The position numbers and the translations under genes were made by a program. A stretch of DNA of 64,000 nucleotides from Zymoseptoria tritici IPO323 (lineage: Eukaryota > Ascomycota > Dothideomycetes > Mycosphaerellales > Mycosphaerellaceae), in contig NC_018203.1 of NCBI RefSeq assembly GCF_000219625.1, positions 496,001 to 560,000 on the forward strand, written 5' to 3'. Numbering within the stretch: the stretch's first letter is position 1; each line of letters starts with the position of its first letter. Of this stretch, positions 53,058-63,420 are shown in pieces. The notes beneath the pieces were generated by a model. The model saw nothing but the letters and a program-made list of their open reading frames with translations. It did not search any database and was not told where the DNA came from.

Positions 53058-53320
53058 CTAGGCATACCAAGATTGGCTGTTAAGGAAAGGCGTGGATTGA
53101 TCTGGGCGCGAAGCGCACATCTGCTGGCTCGAAAGAGTAACCGAGGCACCTCCAATGCCCTGGCGCGCAATCTTCCCCATCCCCAACAAACCATTCTGCA
53201 TGAATGATTTCCCGGCCGCCATGTTCCCGGCCACGCCGACAATGATCTCGCATGTCGCCCTGTCTTCCAGAGGCGCGAGATCTGCGACCAGGCTCACGAC
53301 ACTTTCCTAATGACGGCGGA
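53058..53320 (-). pseudogene. P-loop fragment, possibly of a fungal SLIP-GC/dynamin-like GTPase
   Basis: The minus-strand open frame has no ATG at its beginning and contains ATCEIIVGVAGNMAAGKSFM followed by QNGLLGMGKIARQG. The GVAGNMAAGKS segment is a Walker A motif (GxxxxGKS), and the spacing of the preceding hydrophobic strand and following helix is like the 'vigvvGNTGAGKSSllNALL' start of SLIP-GC-type GTPases. No downstream G motifs (DxxG, NKxD) can be found in frame, so it is a short fragment. Confidence 0.35.
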
Positions 53321-54117
53321 GGAAGCTTCCCATCTCGCGACCCGTCGCCGGCGAACAGACGGCTGAACTTTGCTGGAGCTGAAGATGAGGCTGTGAACAT
53401 TAGCGAAGGATCTTCGAACAAGCGTGAGTGCAGACTCGATATTTACTTCCTATCAGGGCCGGCCGACTATTCATTCAGCAGCTTGCCGTCTCGACGCAGA
53501 CACTCTCGTATTCTCAGAGTGCTCGAGCACAACGCCGCCTGGGAGGGCAACGTCGGTCCAGAGAGCGATGGAAATGAGGGTGGCGATGGTACTCCATCCC
53601 TGAACGAAAAGCTGCAGAAGACATTCAAGCCCACTGACCCGCCTCGAACTCGCACTCCCTCCGTTCCATCATCCCCGGGATCTGATTCTCCAGGCAGCGG
53701 TAGCCACGAAAGACATCAAGCCAACGAGCAAATCTCTGCCGCCTCGATCCCGGGTTTCCTCCGTTCTATCATTCTCGGGGACATGATTCTCCAGGAAGCG
53801 GCAGCAACGGCAACGAGCCCGAGCCGTGAAAGAATACCCTCAAGCCACATCAGATGAATCTCTACAAGGATCTTGTTAATATCGCCCACCGTCTGACGCA
53901 GTATCTCGCCGACCAAGAGAAGTCCACCGGGACCATGACGGACGCGAATCGTTGCCAACATGTGCGTTGTCCGGAGCGGAATGAAGATGAGACGACGGTG
54001 AAGGTGAGAGCAACGCCGGATGAGAGAGCAGCCCTGGTTGAGAGACCAGTTTCGGCGTCGGTACCGCCGTCTCCTGCTTCCGACTTCGACGACAGTGTTG
54101 CATCCGAGCTCTACTAA
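53252..54117 (+). pseudogene. Hypothetical Ser/Pro-rich coding remnant, two overlapping frames
   Basis: The plus-strand frame 53252-53857 reads SLNEKLQKTFKPTDPPRTRT then SVPSSPGSDSPGSGSHERHQ. A second frame 53854-54117 reads MNLYKDLVNIAHRLTQYLAD and QEKSTGTMTDANRCQHVRCP, ending SPASDFDDSVASELY. A repeated ccgggatctgattctccaggcagcgg / cggggacatgattctccaggaagcgg segment (about 53675 and 53775) shows an internal duplication of about 100 bp. One frameshift would join the two parts. No domain recognised. Confidence 0.3.
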
Positions 54118-54385
54118 AGATCATTGTTCGGTTTCCTTAATCACTGCAGACAATCCTTGACGGAAAAGAATCATCTGGGATACGTGTTCGGGATAAGATC
54201 TGGACGGCCGTAACCCAATCGTGACCAGACTTGGCCGGAGCAGAACCCCTCCATGCCGGCGAGGCTCCTTCTTCGGCAAAGGGATTTGCGTATTCTGAAC
54301 GACGGTGCTTCGGCGCTTAGTGTGGGTATTCCTCCTTCTTCACACATTCGACACTTAAGCGACCTCTACATCGACGTCGCTCCGT

Positions 54386-54739
54386 TTGACGCAGGAGCTA
54401 AGCAGCGAGCCTCCAGAATCAAGGTTCTGTCCGATCGCGCACATCGAGAGCAATGCACATCGCATCGCAAAGCTCGAAACGAACCCCGACTATGTCATCA
54501 CCGACCATGTGCGCAAGGACACACCCGCCGGCAGTCTTTCCTACAACTTTGTCGAGCAGGCAATTCGCAAAGGCGCACTTCCAGAGCTTTTGTGCTACAC
54601 CGCAGGACCTCAAGTCGGAATACCGCCGGAAGCAGAATCCAGGATACCAGGGAAGTCATTCGGGACTCCATTCTCGGGTGCGGATGATGTGATCTCTGGC
54701 GATGTGTGGAAACGGCGAAGGCGGACGGAGAAGCAATGA
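54386..54739 (+). pseudogene. Rap1-like BRCT fragment with Myb-proximal linker
   Basis: An open plus-strand frame without a clear ATG. It reads HIESNAHRIAKLETNPDYVI, then TDHVRKDTPAGSLSYNFVEQ and AIRKGALPELL, followed by YTAGP and GTPFSGADDVI. This follows the N-terminal BRCT of fungal Rap1/TRF2-interacting proteins (pattern IE.NGG....LE..AD..I.DH.RKD.P.GS.SY.FIE.SIRNG.L..L), then the conserved AGPP linker and the RTPFT.EDD start of the Myb-type domain. Here the first strand of the BRCT is not in frame (54253-54390 is in another frame) and the Myb domain is cut off at 54739. It is probably a decayed relative of Rap1 or of the larger family of fungal BRCT/Rap1-Myb accessory proteins. Confidence 0.5.
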
Positions 54740-57027
54740 CGGGGAGAGTCACGACGTCGAGGAAGAGGACGCTGGATTCACTCGGAGCTGGAGAGAATTT
54801 TTGGCTCGAGCAACTACCGCAGCACTCGTACACTTCGCCCACCCCGAGGTGATGAGAATGAGCATCGGAATCATCTTTCTGGTTGTTATATTCGTTATCG
54901 AGACGGCGCATTGGACACAGTCAGACATCAATGGGCGAGTCCCAAGAGGTCGGCCGAGACATTTGGCAGTCATTCATGATGACAAGCTGTACGAGCCGTC
55001 CGGACAAGGGTGCGCTGAGCGACATGTGCTATCTCGGTCACAGTACCTGGACGTTAAGTCGGACATGGCGGTCTCGTATTGCTGATGCCGCTTAGCGGAC
55101 ACCGTGGGGCCGTGAGCTAGTGACGGCTATCTTCAGCAAGCAAGCCAGGGAGCAGCGCAGCGCAGCGAGCGAGCAAAACCAAGCAAAGGCCTCGCCGTGA
55201 CATCCTGCGGCGGCGACCAGGACCACCTGTTCCCGCTCCTCTTCCTTTACTATGGCAGACGACTTCGATTGCGACCTGGACGGCTTCGATAACGACGCTT
55301 GACTGGATGTGGACGACGAGTTGTGGTCAAATTCTGATCGCATGCTGGTCGATCACCAAATTTTTCGATGTACTGGGACCACGGAGCATCATCCGTCTCC
55401 GAGCAGCAGCTCCTTTACTATGGCTATCGTAAAGGCTATGGCTATCGTAAAGGACAGCATGCCTGTGGTCCCTCGCTCCTTATCCGAGAGCAGTGTAACA
55501 GCTGCCTCTGGCAACAGCAGATCATTACGTCCGCGAGCTGCGTAGAATCCGCAGGCATTCGACCGGTTCGACGCCCCTCATTCTCTGGGATACTTTTACT
55601 CGGTCCGACAATTCTTAATCTCTACGATCTTATCTTGCTCGGCTCCGAGCAAGCTTTTGGCCACGACCCTTGAAAGCTTGTCGGACAACATTGGAACGAG
55701 GCAAAAGACACCATATGGGCCTTTCTGATCAGGCTATAGAAAGGCCTGAAGAGTGATGGAGACGCACCGGAGCCGGCTGCCCTGCCGTCGAGGCGCTTGG
55801 TGCCGCCATGCTGTCGGGCGTGTAGTGAGCATCTTCACGGCGATCCGCGACCACTGCCCGCCCAGTGCGCCACTTTCTACCGGACTCGACCTGCCCGTCG
55901 TGGAGCAAATGATCTCCACTACTTCGTAGAGCCCGCGAAGAAGCACTTTGACCGAGGGAAACTGCTCCTCGCGAGGTAGTGGTGAAGCAGGAGCGCGCCC
56001 CTCGTCCGGAGATTCGACCACTCCAGCGGCCACAGCCTCCGTCTCCCCTATATAGAGCAAGCAACTGACTGACTCATGTCGGCTGCACAGAGCGGAGTCG
56101 AGAACTCGGCGTCGAAGCATCGTGCTGCACCGGACAGCGCCCATTGGACAGTACCGTCGTTAGCGGAGATGAGTTCTACTTGCGATGCGAGAGCGTGTTT
56201 GAGGACCTGTTTTGGATCAGTGTATTCAATGTTTTTGATGGCCGTCGTGGAGGAGAGCATCGTCATCAGCGGGTTTCGCGGCGCAGATACCTCTCACGGA
56301 ATGTGACCTCCATTCACACCAGACCGTCCTACTTACGGCCACCTGCTCGCCCGGCAACACCCTCGATCACGATGACAGCCTTCCAGTCGTAGGCTACCGA
56401 GTCCCCGCCGACAAAGCTGCCAATTCGAACACGATAGGACTACTCAGCGGTTCTTCGAACAATAAGTGCTAATCTCGCATCCTGAATCGACCAAGCTCGT
56501 CTCCTGCAACTAAAGCGAACACCCAGCAGAAAGGGACAGCAACAGCCTCACACCATTCAAGCAAGTTAACTTACGGCCGTCTTCTCCGGCCACACCGAAC
56601 AGCGAATCGGGTGTGGACGACAGCAGTCTCTTGTCGTGTATCCTTGGCCGACGACACGATCCTCCTGGAATCGCACCAATTGCAACGCCCGCTCGGAGCA
56701 TCGATGCTGCCTGATAAGGTATGTGAGATGAGCCTCGTTGCATTGCAGGCTGGACACACCATCAGCAGCACTTCCAACACCAGCGATTCTCGTTCTGCGA
56801 TCTCTAATGACTGCAATGCTTCAAGACAACCTTCTTATAACGACTGAGTAGAACGTACTGACACATCAACCCCACCAGCGGCCAGGTCCTCGAGATCAAG
56901 GGCACCTCGAACGCTACTCCGACTCCACCGGTAGCTTCATCTTTCCCGGCGGATCGCATGGACAGAAGGTGTTGATACATGTGAGTATGATCACCTCGAA
57001 CATCCAGCACAATTCGACAGCTATGCG
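54740..57027. other. Host DNA with no confident gene
   Basis: The plus frame 54702-55085 includes a hydrophobic MRMSIGIIFLVVIFVIETA that could be a membrane segment. A perfect 18-bp tandem duplication (tatggctatcgtaaaggc, 55419-55454) and a cagcg-rich stretch (55150-55175) occur. No gene is supportable. Confidence 0.35.
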
Positions 57028-57160
57028 ATATGCGCACGAAATCTCGAGCGCTGAAAGAGAGACCAGCGCCTGATGTAAACGAAGTAAAGGAAGATACCTT
57101 ACATCCAGCAGGACCGCAAACTCGTCAAGAACAGTTCCACACAGTTCCCAAAGGTCAGAA
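57028..57160 (+). repeat. Dispersed repeat module B, copy 3
   Basis: Begins gatatgcgcacgaaatctcg and matches 1331-1460 and 4912-5035. Translation starts MRTKSRALKERPAPDVNEVK, and this copy keeps the longest open frame (57030-57257), so if the repeat derives from a gene this copy is closest to it. Confidence 0.6.
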
Positions 57161-57256
57161 GTCTTTATCACCTGCAGCAGCACCGACGCCGAGCTTCGTC
57201 ACGTTTCCCAACAAGTCACTCAATTTCAACGTCTTGGACGCAACCGAGTCGTTGTA

Positions 57257-57480
57257 GTGATTGCGAAATCGGATGAAATCGACGCAAAGATCCCTGCGGG
57301 CGAAAAGAAGACGATCGAGACGGCGAAAGATTTGAAGAACGAGCTTGCAATTTGGCAGAAGAAGATCTCGGATATCAAGACAAAGAAGAATGGTCACAAG
57401 AAAGAACATGGCAACGGATGGCGAGCAAATGCCGCCGAACTTCACCCTGCCTTCCACCATCAACCACCACGCGCCGCGTA
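57257..57480 (+). CDS. Hypothetical Lys-rich open frame
   Basis: The plus-strand frame reads MIAKSDEIDAKIPAGEKKTI then ETAKDLKNELAIWQKKISDI before losing protein character. Charged and helical; it may be a coiled-coil exon continuous with the module B frame upstream. No family recognised. Confidence 0.3.
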
Positions 57481-57543
57481 CGTCTCCGCCTATATCACTT
57501 CCTTCAATCCACCGCTGACCATACCACTAGGCACATCACCATT

Positions 57544-57810
57544 ATGCCGTGCACACACTGCGAGAGGGAGGGGAATGAGTACTGCCACCTCGACTCTATG
57601 TACCCGTGTACCCCATGCAGCAATAACAGGGAGGTACAAGATGGTAAATTGGTGCACAAGTCGCGAATTTGCGTCCACATACCGAAGCAGCGCGAAGGCT
57701 TGCTTCCCATGAGTACAATGTCTCTTGCAGCCGCCTCGGGATCCGTCTTCCGCAAAGAAGCAGCAGTCGATGAAGTTGTTCAACTCCAGCGTTCCACCAC
57801 AAATGCGTGA
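57544..57810 (+). CDS. Hypothetical small Cys-rich protein
   Basis: ATG at 57544, 88 codons. The first 25 residues carry C3-x2-C6-x7-C14-x7-C22-x2-C25 (MPCTHCEREGNEYC; MYPCTPCSNN), with another Cys at about 43, a pattern like fungal Zn2Cys6 or related zinc modules. An overlapping frame (57725-57964) reads MREIRVASVRVKRTSRGIED and ends in an acidic DDEISPRLDIDDIAEAIAT, so the real protein may continue there after a frameshift or intron. The Cys layout is similar to that of the transposon-borne proteins at 19494 and 50814. Confidence 0.4.
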   Translation: MPCTHCEREGNEYCHLDSMYPCTPCSNNREVQDGKLVHKSRICVHIPKQREGLLPMSTMSLAAASGSVFRKEAAVDEVVQLQRSTTNA

Positions 57811-57887
57811 GATTAGGGTAGCAAGCGTAAGAGTGAAAAGAACAAGCAGAGGCATCGAGGATATCACGAGGAGACGAGTGGGGACCG

Positions 57888-58565
57888 GTGGGTGCGATAA
57901 ATCCGACGATGAGATATCACCGCGCCTTGACATTGACGACATCGCGGAAGCAATTGCCACGTGACTGCGTCTGTCGCAACAGGCCACACGTCCGGCCGAG
58001 CCCTCGCGAGGTGGAGAAACCTTGCCAATTGAAACCTCACCAGGTGGAACCTCGCAAGCCGGTACCTAGCAAGCTGCCTCTATGCAATCGACTTCGACCG
58101 AGCCGTTTACGTTCGCGGCGAACGGTCCATCCCAAACACCACAAGGGAAGCGAGGATCCACAAGAGAAGCGAGGTTCTCCGCCGAGCGCTTCGTTCCAAT
58201 CCTCGGCTGCTTCTACGCAAGCGGCCTCTTCGCAAGCGGCCTCCTCACAATCGACCTCCTCACAGTCGATCTCCTTACAATCGACTTCGACTGAGCCGTT
58301 CACGTTCACGGCGAACGATCCATTCCAAACACCACAGGAGAAGCGATCGACAGGTTCCTCTCGACCTCCCTCCTCTAGAGCTCCTTCCTCTCGAGCTGCT
58401 TCCTCCCGAGGCCGCAGCTCCCGCCGATCTAATAGCTCGAACCGAAGAGCCGCAAGAATAAGAAGGCATTCCTCGCAACATCCGACACAGTGCAGCTCCT
58501 GCCGACCTACCAGGTCTCGAACCGAAGGTGCGCAAGAATACGAAGCTACTCCTTACAACATCTGA
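57888..58565 (+). CDS. Hypothetical Ser/Arg-rich open frame built of internal repeats
   Basis: A 225-codon frame, low complexity: runs of SSQAASSQSTSSQS and SSRAPSSRAASSRGR. Two internal duplications underlie it: 58083-58152 repeats as 58276-58346 (QSTSTEPFTF.AN), and 58417-58494 repeats with a 78-bp period at 58495-58570 (SSCRPTRSRTEGAQE-type). The second period is a whole number of codons, so the repeat preserves frame. Likely disordered; function unknown. Confidence 0.35.
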   Translation: MGAINPTMRYHRALTLTTSRKQLPRDCVCRNRPHVRPSPREVEKPCQLKPHQVEPRKPVPSKLPLCNRLRPSRLRSRRTVHPKHHKGSEDPQEKRGSPPSASFQSSAASTQAASSQAASSQSTSSQSISLQSTSTEPFTFTANDPFQTPQEKRSTGSSRPPSSRAPSSRAASSRGRSSRRSNSSNRRAARIRRHSSQHPTQCSSCRPTRSRTEGAQEYEATPYNI

Positions 58566-58729
58566 CACAGCACAGCACAGCACCGTCTCTTCCGGTGGTG
58601 TACACAGTAATAAGCAAGCACGCGAGGTCGACGGGGTCCTTGAAAGAGGGAGACGAGCATCTTGCACGCAAACGATCGGCATCGAGACGCTCGTTACCTT
58701 AAAGACTTGTTGAACAGGTGTCAGCGCAT

Positions 58730-59070
58730 CGACTCTCCGCCGGCAGATACGTTACTAGATCGCCTAGCTTCTTTATCTAAAAACAATGTTTAGCGCCAAA
58801 GTCGCTACTTACCTTAAAGCCTCGAGAGTAATAAAAACCTATAGGAAGAGCTTAGAGCTCGACGGCTATAGATCTACACCTGTTAGAGCGGTGCAGCATC
58901 TGCTACGCTAATACTTAAACGAGCTGAATCGAACACTGCGGGGCGTAAGCGTTTGCGAGATTATAATAGAGCGTTAGCTACAATAGATAATAATTAATAT
59001 CGAGTAACCAGACTAAGTGTAGACTACGACGTAGCACAAGTCGCCTACGAGGTATAATGTACTAGTTCGC
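58730..59070 (+). pseudogene. RIP-degraded coding island of unknown element
   Basis: A small AT-rich patch with RIP composition. The plus-strand frame reads TYLKASRVIKTYRKSLELDG, then YRSTPVRAVQHLLR*YLNEL and NRTLRGVSVCEIIIER*LQ, with TAA/TAG at Gln-like positions. Protein unrecognised. It may be a fragment of a repeat not otherwise present in the window. Confidence 0.35.
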
Positions 59071-60625
59071 ACAGAATGCGGCACCCGAAGCCTATATATT
59101 CGAGCTGTTCGGTCCAGAATTAGGAAGTAAGGAGGAATAAGATACGGTTCGCTAATTCTTTGATGTTCAGTCCAACGCATACACCGCCGCTGTGCTGGCC
59201 AGCAAGATAACCGTACTGCGAAGGGGAATGTAATGGAGCAGACTTCAGCGGCCCTCTCAAAGGTTTGGAATAGGACATCGTGCGCCATATCTCGTTTCAA
59301 ATCTCACACCACTGTTCGGGTTACAATCGAACCAGCAACCGACCGCTAGTCTGCGTACAAGATCATTCGAACGCTAGAGAAAGCCATGGTCAATTTATTG
59401 ATGCCCGAGAGCACAACGTCCTCGAAGACGTTCCGTATTCTAACATCGTATCGCTTGAAAAGGTCGTCCGCACAACACACTGGATTTGCGAGCTTCAGGA
59501 GCTCTGTCACCTCCAGGAGCTTACTACAGCAGCCGATTCGATGACTCGAAGTACTGGAGGGAGTATGTATGCATGCCAGTCATTAGACTGAGAGAGCACT
59601 AACTGATCTTCGCATGCTGGCTTGTGAATGGTACACATCTCTCAGATACCGTTTTCAAGCAGCTTGTTGACCTTCTATCAGACCCTTTCCCTCCTTTCTC
59701 CACGCTGGTAGCCGATCGATATTTTCTCGGCATGGCCAATATGAACCTCCAGCCCTTCTTGGCATCGATCCGCCTATGACCACAATGTCGTCGGCAATTA
59801 TGATCAAGACCATCGATAATATGGACCGAAGGAAACCTTTTTCCTCTTTGAACACTTCCATCGCTCACTGGCAATCCGTACGCGACCTAACGGTGGCCTC
59901 AGACGGAGTTAACGGTCCAACGGAAGAGACGTTGGAAGAACACTCCTCCGTCCGTACGGACGAGGCTGCCCCTGAGCTTGGTGATGGAGAATGATGCGGG
60001 TGAGCTGCTATGTCAAAGGCTCCGATGCAGCACCAACAAGTCGGTCTGAGGAGATGGAGATTGAGTTGATTGTGGAGATGAAGTTGAGATTGGGCAAGCA
60101 ATATGCTCCCTGCGTCAACTGGCTTGCCCTTGTATGTCGATACGGATCAGGCAAACCTGGTCCCGCTTTTGGAGCAGATGAAATCTGCGAAGGCGCTGTA
60201 GTTAAGAACCGGATTTGACGCAGTCCTCCTTGCTGTTGCCCTTGTTCTCCTGCACGACATGGACACGTTACTTCTCCTCGGACGAGCAGTGGAACCGAAA
60301 GGATGGCTGAAATTTGCTGGAGGTTCCCATCGAAATCGTAAGAGCATTAGTATCCGAGAAAGTGTCAGCCGTTTCAAGCCTCGAAGAACTCTGCGCAGAT
60401 CATCAGGGCCCGCGCGATCTGGACCATACGAGCACGAACAAGACGAGGAGGGAGGAGAAGATGTCGAATTCGAGCGCACCAATGCTGGATTTGCGGGTCA
60501 GAGTGCGAAACGCTCGATTGAGCACTGGGTTCGCAGATGACCGAGCACCCAAGCTACGCACTACGAAGATGCAATCCGCAATAGCCACAGCACCGAGCTA
60601 AGAAGTTATCGCTCTTGCTAATGCG
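59071..60625. other. Host DNA with no confident gene
   Basis: Overlapping frames include 59280-59591 plus (EHNVLEDVPYSNIVSLEKVV), 59776-59994 plus and 60259-60601 plus in two frames. Composition is partly protein-like but no frame, intron or domain is decisive. Confidence 0.35.
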
Positions 60626-60907
60626 ATGGCCCACTTCAAGCCCCCCGAAATGATCATCGACGGTACGTCGCCAATCATCTCCCATCGCATCTGCTTACTG
60701 ACATTTCCAGGATGCTGTATGACTGCTGCTTGTTGCCACGGCGTTGCTCATCTTGGATCTCTGATGAGCGAAAATTCCAGTCAAGACGCTCTCCTTGCGA
60801 TTTGTACCGGCTCTTGCCAATCAGGGCTCATATGCAAGGTCAGATCCGGGTCTTCTATTCATACAAAAGACCCGCAAGACTATCGAAACGAGGACATCGT
60901 CCCGTGA
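60626..60907 (+). CDS. Hypothetical Cys-rich exon pair with a clear intron
   Basis: ATG at 60626 (MAHFKPPEMIIDG). A 48-nt intron at 60663-60710 has donor GTACGT, branch CTTACTGAC and acceptor TTCCAG. Spliced exon 2 reads CCMTAACCHGVAHLGSLMSE and continues to a TGA at 60907, giving 77 residues. The start may lie further upstream in the open frame from about 60314. Function unknown; the intron signals are the main support. Confidence 0.35.
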   Translation: MAHFKPPEMIIDGTSPIISHRICLLTFPGCCMTAACCHGVAHLGSLMSENSSQDALLAICTGSCQSGLICKVRSGSSIHTKDPQDYRNEDIVP

Positions 60908-62999
60908 CATCCAACCCTTAGGGCACCCAAAAACCGTAGCGAGAAGCACGATTCCAAAGTTCCGCCAGCAGCTTCGCTAATCACTTGTCAGAGCCGCTCC
61001 ACTCAGTGGTTAGCGTTGGGGCGGTGTGCCAAAAGTTACCGGGCTCAGGCAGTAATCAAAAGACTACACGTTGTCCTTAAAACCATTCTCCACCTAAGGA
61101 AAGCTCGAAATTGCCACCATAAGCTGCAAGTTGCCTCTACGAAGCATACCTCGGACTTCCGTCGAGCATCAAGATCTTGGCTAGCTTCATCTTCCACCTC
61201 AAGGATCTGCAAAGATCTAGCACAACAGAGCGAAGGCGCCGCTTTCGTCGACGATGCAGGTCTGGAGGCGCATCTCCACCACATGACATCAAGGAGACTG
61301 CACCTTCACCCATCGGATGCGTTGATTAAGTCAAAGGGCGCGAGACGATCCGACTGGTCTTTAAGCCCCACAAGCCCGCTTCTCCCTCCATATCGTCGAC
61401 AGCGCCACATCTCTCCACCGAATGGACTTCATGGCCCGTGGCGAGCTCTCGACCGACACACACATCTCGCAAAATTCATGCCCATACTGCAACGACTGGC
61501 AGACGAGTTCAAGATTGCGAAGCGGTCGTGATCATGATTCAAGCTGTGGCTTAGGCCAATAGAAGTACCTCAGCGATGTTCAACCCAGATCCGAAGAAGC
61601 TAATCGAAGGCAACAGCATTGCTCATCCCACGACGAGACTGTCGATGCAGAGGGTCGTGGTGAGACGATGATTCGCAAGATTTATGATCCGCCGTGTCTG
61701 ATGGAGTCGGATTGCATGTCTGCCGTGACAGAAGAGGGCATCAACGATCCGGCGCCGAAGGATTTGGAGAAGGATTTGTGTTTGTAGGAGAGAAGAAGAC
61801 GGCAGCAAGAACATGGACATCAGGTCAGCCTAGTGTGATCAGAAAGCTGCTATGCCCAGCTTCGACCCACCGCATCGTCACGCTTGCCACATGTTCCAAG
61901 GACTTTCGTGACGGCGAGCTTTACTAACGCCAATTCGCACGCCTACAATTTCATCGCCAGCTCACCGAGTCTCCGCAGTCGAGATGCAGCCGACATAGAG
62001 CGACCGCTCAACCTGGAGCGACCAATTACACCAATCGCCGACGATAGCGGCAATTTCAAGGCCGTGGTGCGAGTACGATATTTCATCGGTCGGTGCAACG
62101 AGCACAAATCCGCTGGCGGAGTACATCGTTACTTCAATCGAATGTTTCTTATATCAAAGGTGTCGGGTAGTCTGTCGTCGATTGGGATAGGCGGCATGGC
62201 AAGATTCATTGCAGAAGGCGAAGGTCACCTGCCAGACAATGCAGCTTTCTCGGTAATCTTCTTATCCCGATTTACGAGTCAAGCGATCCCGACCTGTCTC
62301 CCGTTCCTATCGGCGACCTCTCAACCTAGGACATATCGATCACGACTCTGTGCATGATACGAACAGCCCGAAGGGCGGGCGAGCTTTTCTCTATAGACTC
62401 GATAAGACTCGGAGGTCTGTCACTGAAGCCGAGAGCGACGGAAACCGATGCTGGAGCCATGGGAAGCGACTTCATGGTATTGGAAGCGTATACTGTGAAT
62501 AACCTGCACGACCAGAACATCCCCTCTCCGAGTCCTGAGAGTCATTCAAACAGCGAGGTCTACACCCCTTCGGCTCTGGTGACCACGTCTCCGGCATTTG
62601 AGAACTTTCCGTTGGGGAACTCAACAAGAGCGATCTTCTCGGCTTCGAGATATTGAACTTGAGGAACAAAGTGTTCGCCTTCCTATCGCATCCGCCATTC
62701 TTGAAACGGAGCTGTACTAGCCGGCTCGGAGCTCTTGTCCCATATGATCTGACGCAGCGCAGCGGCAGGAATAATTCAGTCGATTATCTATCCTCCTATC
62801 AACTTCATGGCCCTGCCGCCAGATGGTGCATGGAAGGACGCCTCGCCAGCATGCTTTCTCACCTGCAGCGTATCCACACTGCGCTTAGATATCGTCTTGC
62901 CTTCATGTCCATCTGCATTACTGATATGATCGCTTTCGATCGCCTAAGCCATCAGGGTTTATTACCAACAACTGCCGCCGGCTTTCCCTTCTTTTTCTT
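60908..62999. other. Host DNA with no confident gene
   Basis: Open frames 61016-61531, 61884-62357 and 62354-62656 on the plus strand lack domains; the frame at 61884-62357 (SRDAADIERPLNLERPITPI; NRMFLISKVSGSLSSIGIGG) has fair composition. No introns were confidently identified. Confidence 0.35.
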
Positions 63000-63420
63000 G
63001 ACCGCACCCTCCTGGACCGCGATTGGAGGTCTGCCCCGCCAGAGGACTTCTTCGGCGAGCATGACTTTGACAGCGACATTGATCTGGACATGGGGGAGGC
63101 ACTGGTTTTGGGTGGCATACGGCTCCCAAGACAGCCTTCTCGGCAGAGCTCACTCCAACAGGCGCCTCGATTGTCTTCTTTCCTTCTCCCTCTCATCCTC
63201 GTACCCTCCTGGTCCGTCATCTGGGGTCTGCCCCGGAAGGGGACTTGTTCGGCGAGACGAATTTGACAGCCACATCGATCGGGGTGCGACTTGGGTGTCA
63301 TCAGCTGTTCCGAGCTCTTCAGCAGACTCCTCTCCAAAAGCAGACTCCTCTCCCGAAGCAGACTTCTCTCCCAAAGCCGACTCCTTCCCCGGAGCAGACT
63401 TCTTGTCCGAACCCACACGA
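63000..63420 (+). repeat. Degenerate tandem duplication plus 18-bp repeats
   Basis: About 110 bp at 63005-63115 recurs at 63195-63300 (ccctcctgg, ggtctgccccg, ggacttsttcggcgag, ttgacagc-acat-gatc). In one plus frame the first copy reads PPEDFFGEHDFDSDIDLDMG, an acidic peptide; the second copy is out of frame in places. From 63315 to 63420, about six 18-bp units (gcagactcctctcccgaa and variants) form a tandem array. It is the core of the large open frame 62653-63615, which is otherwise low complexity. Confidence 0.7.
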
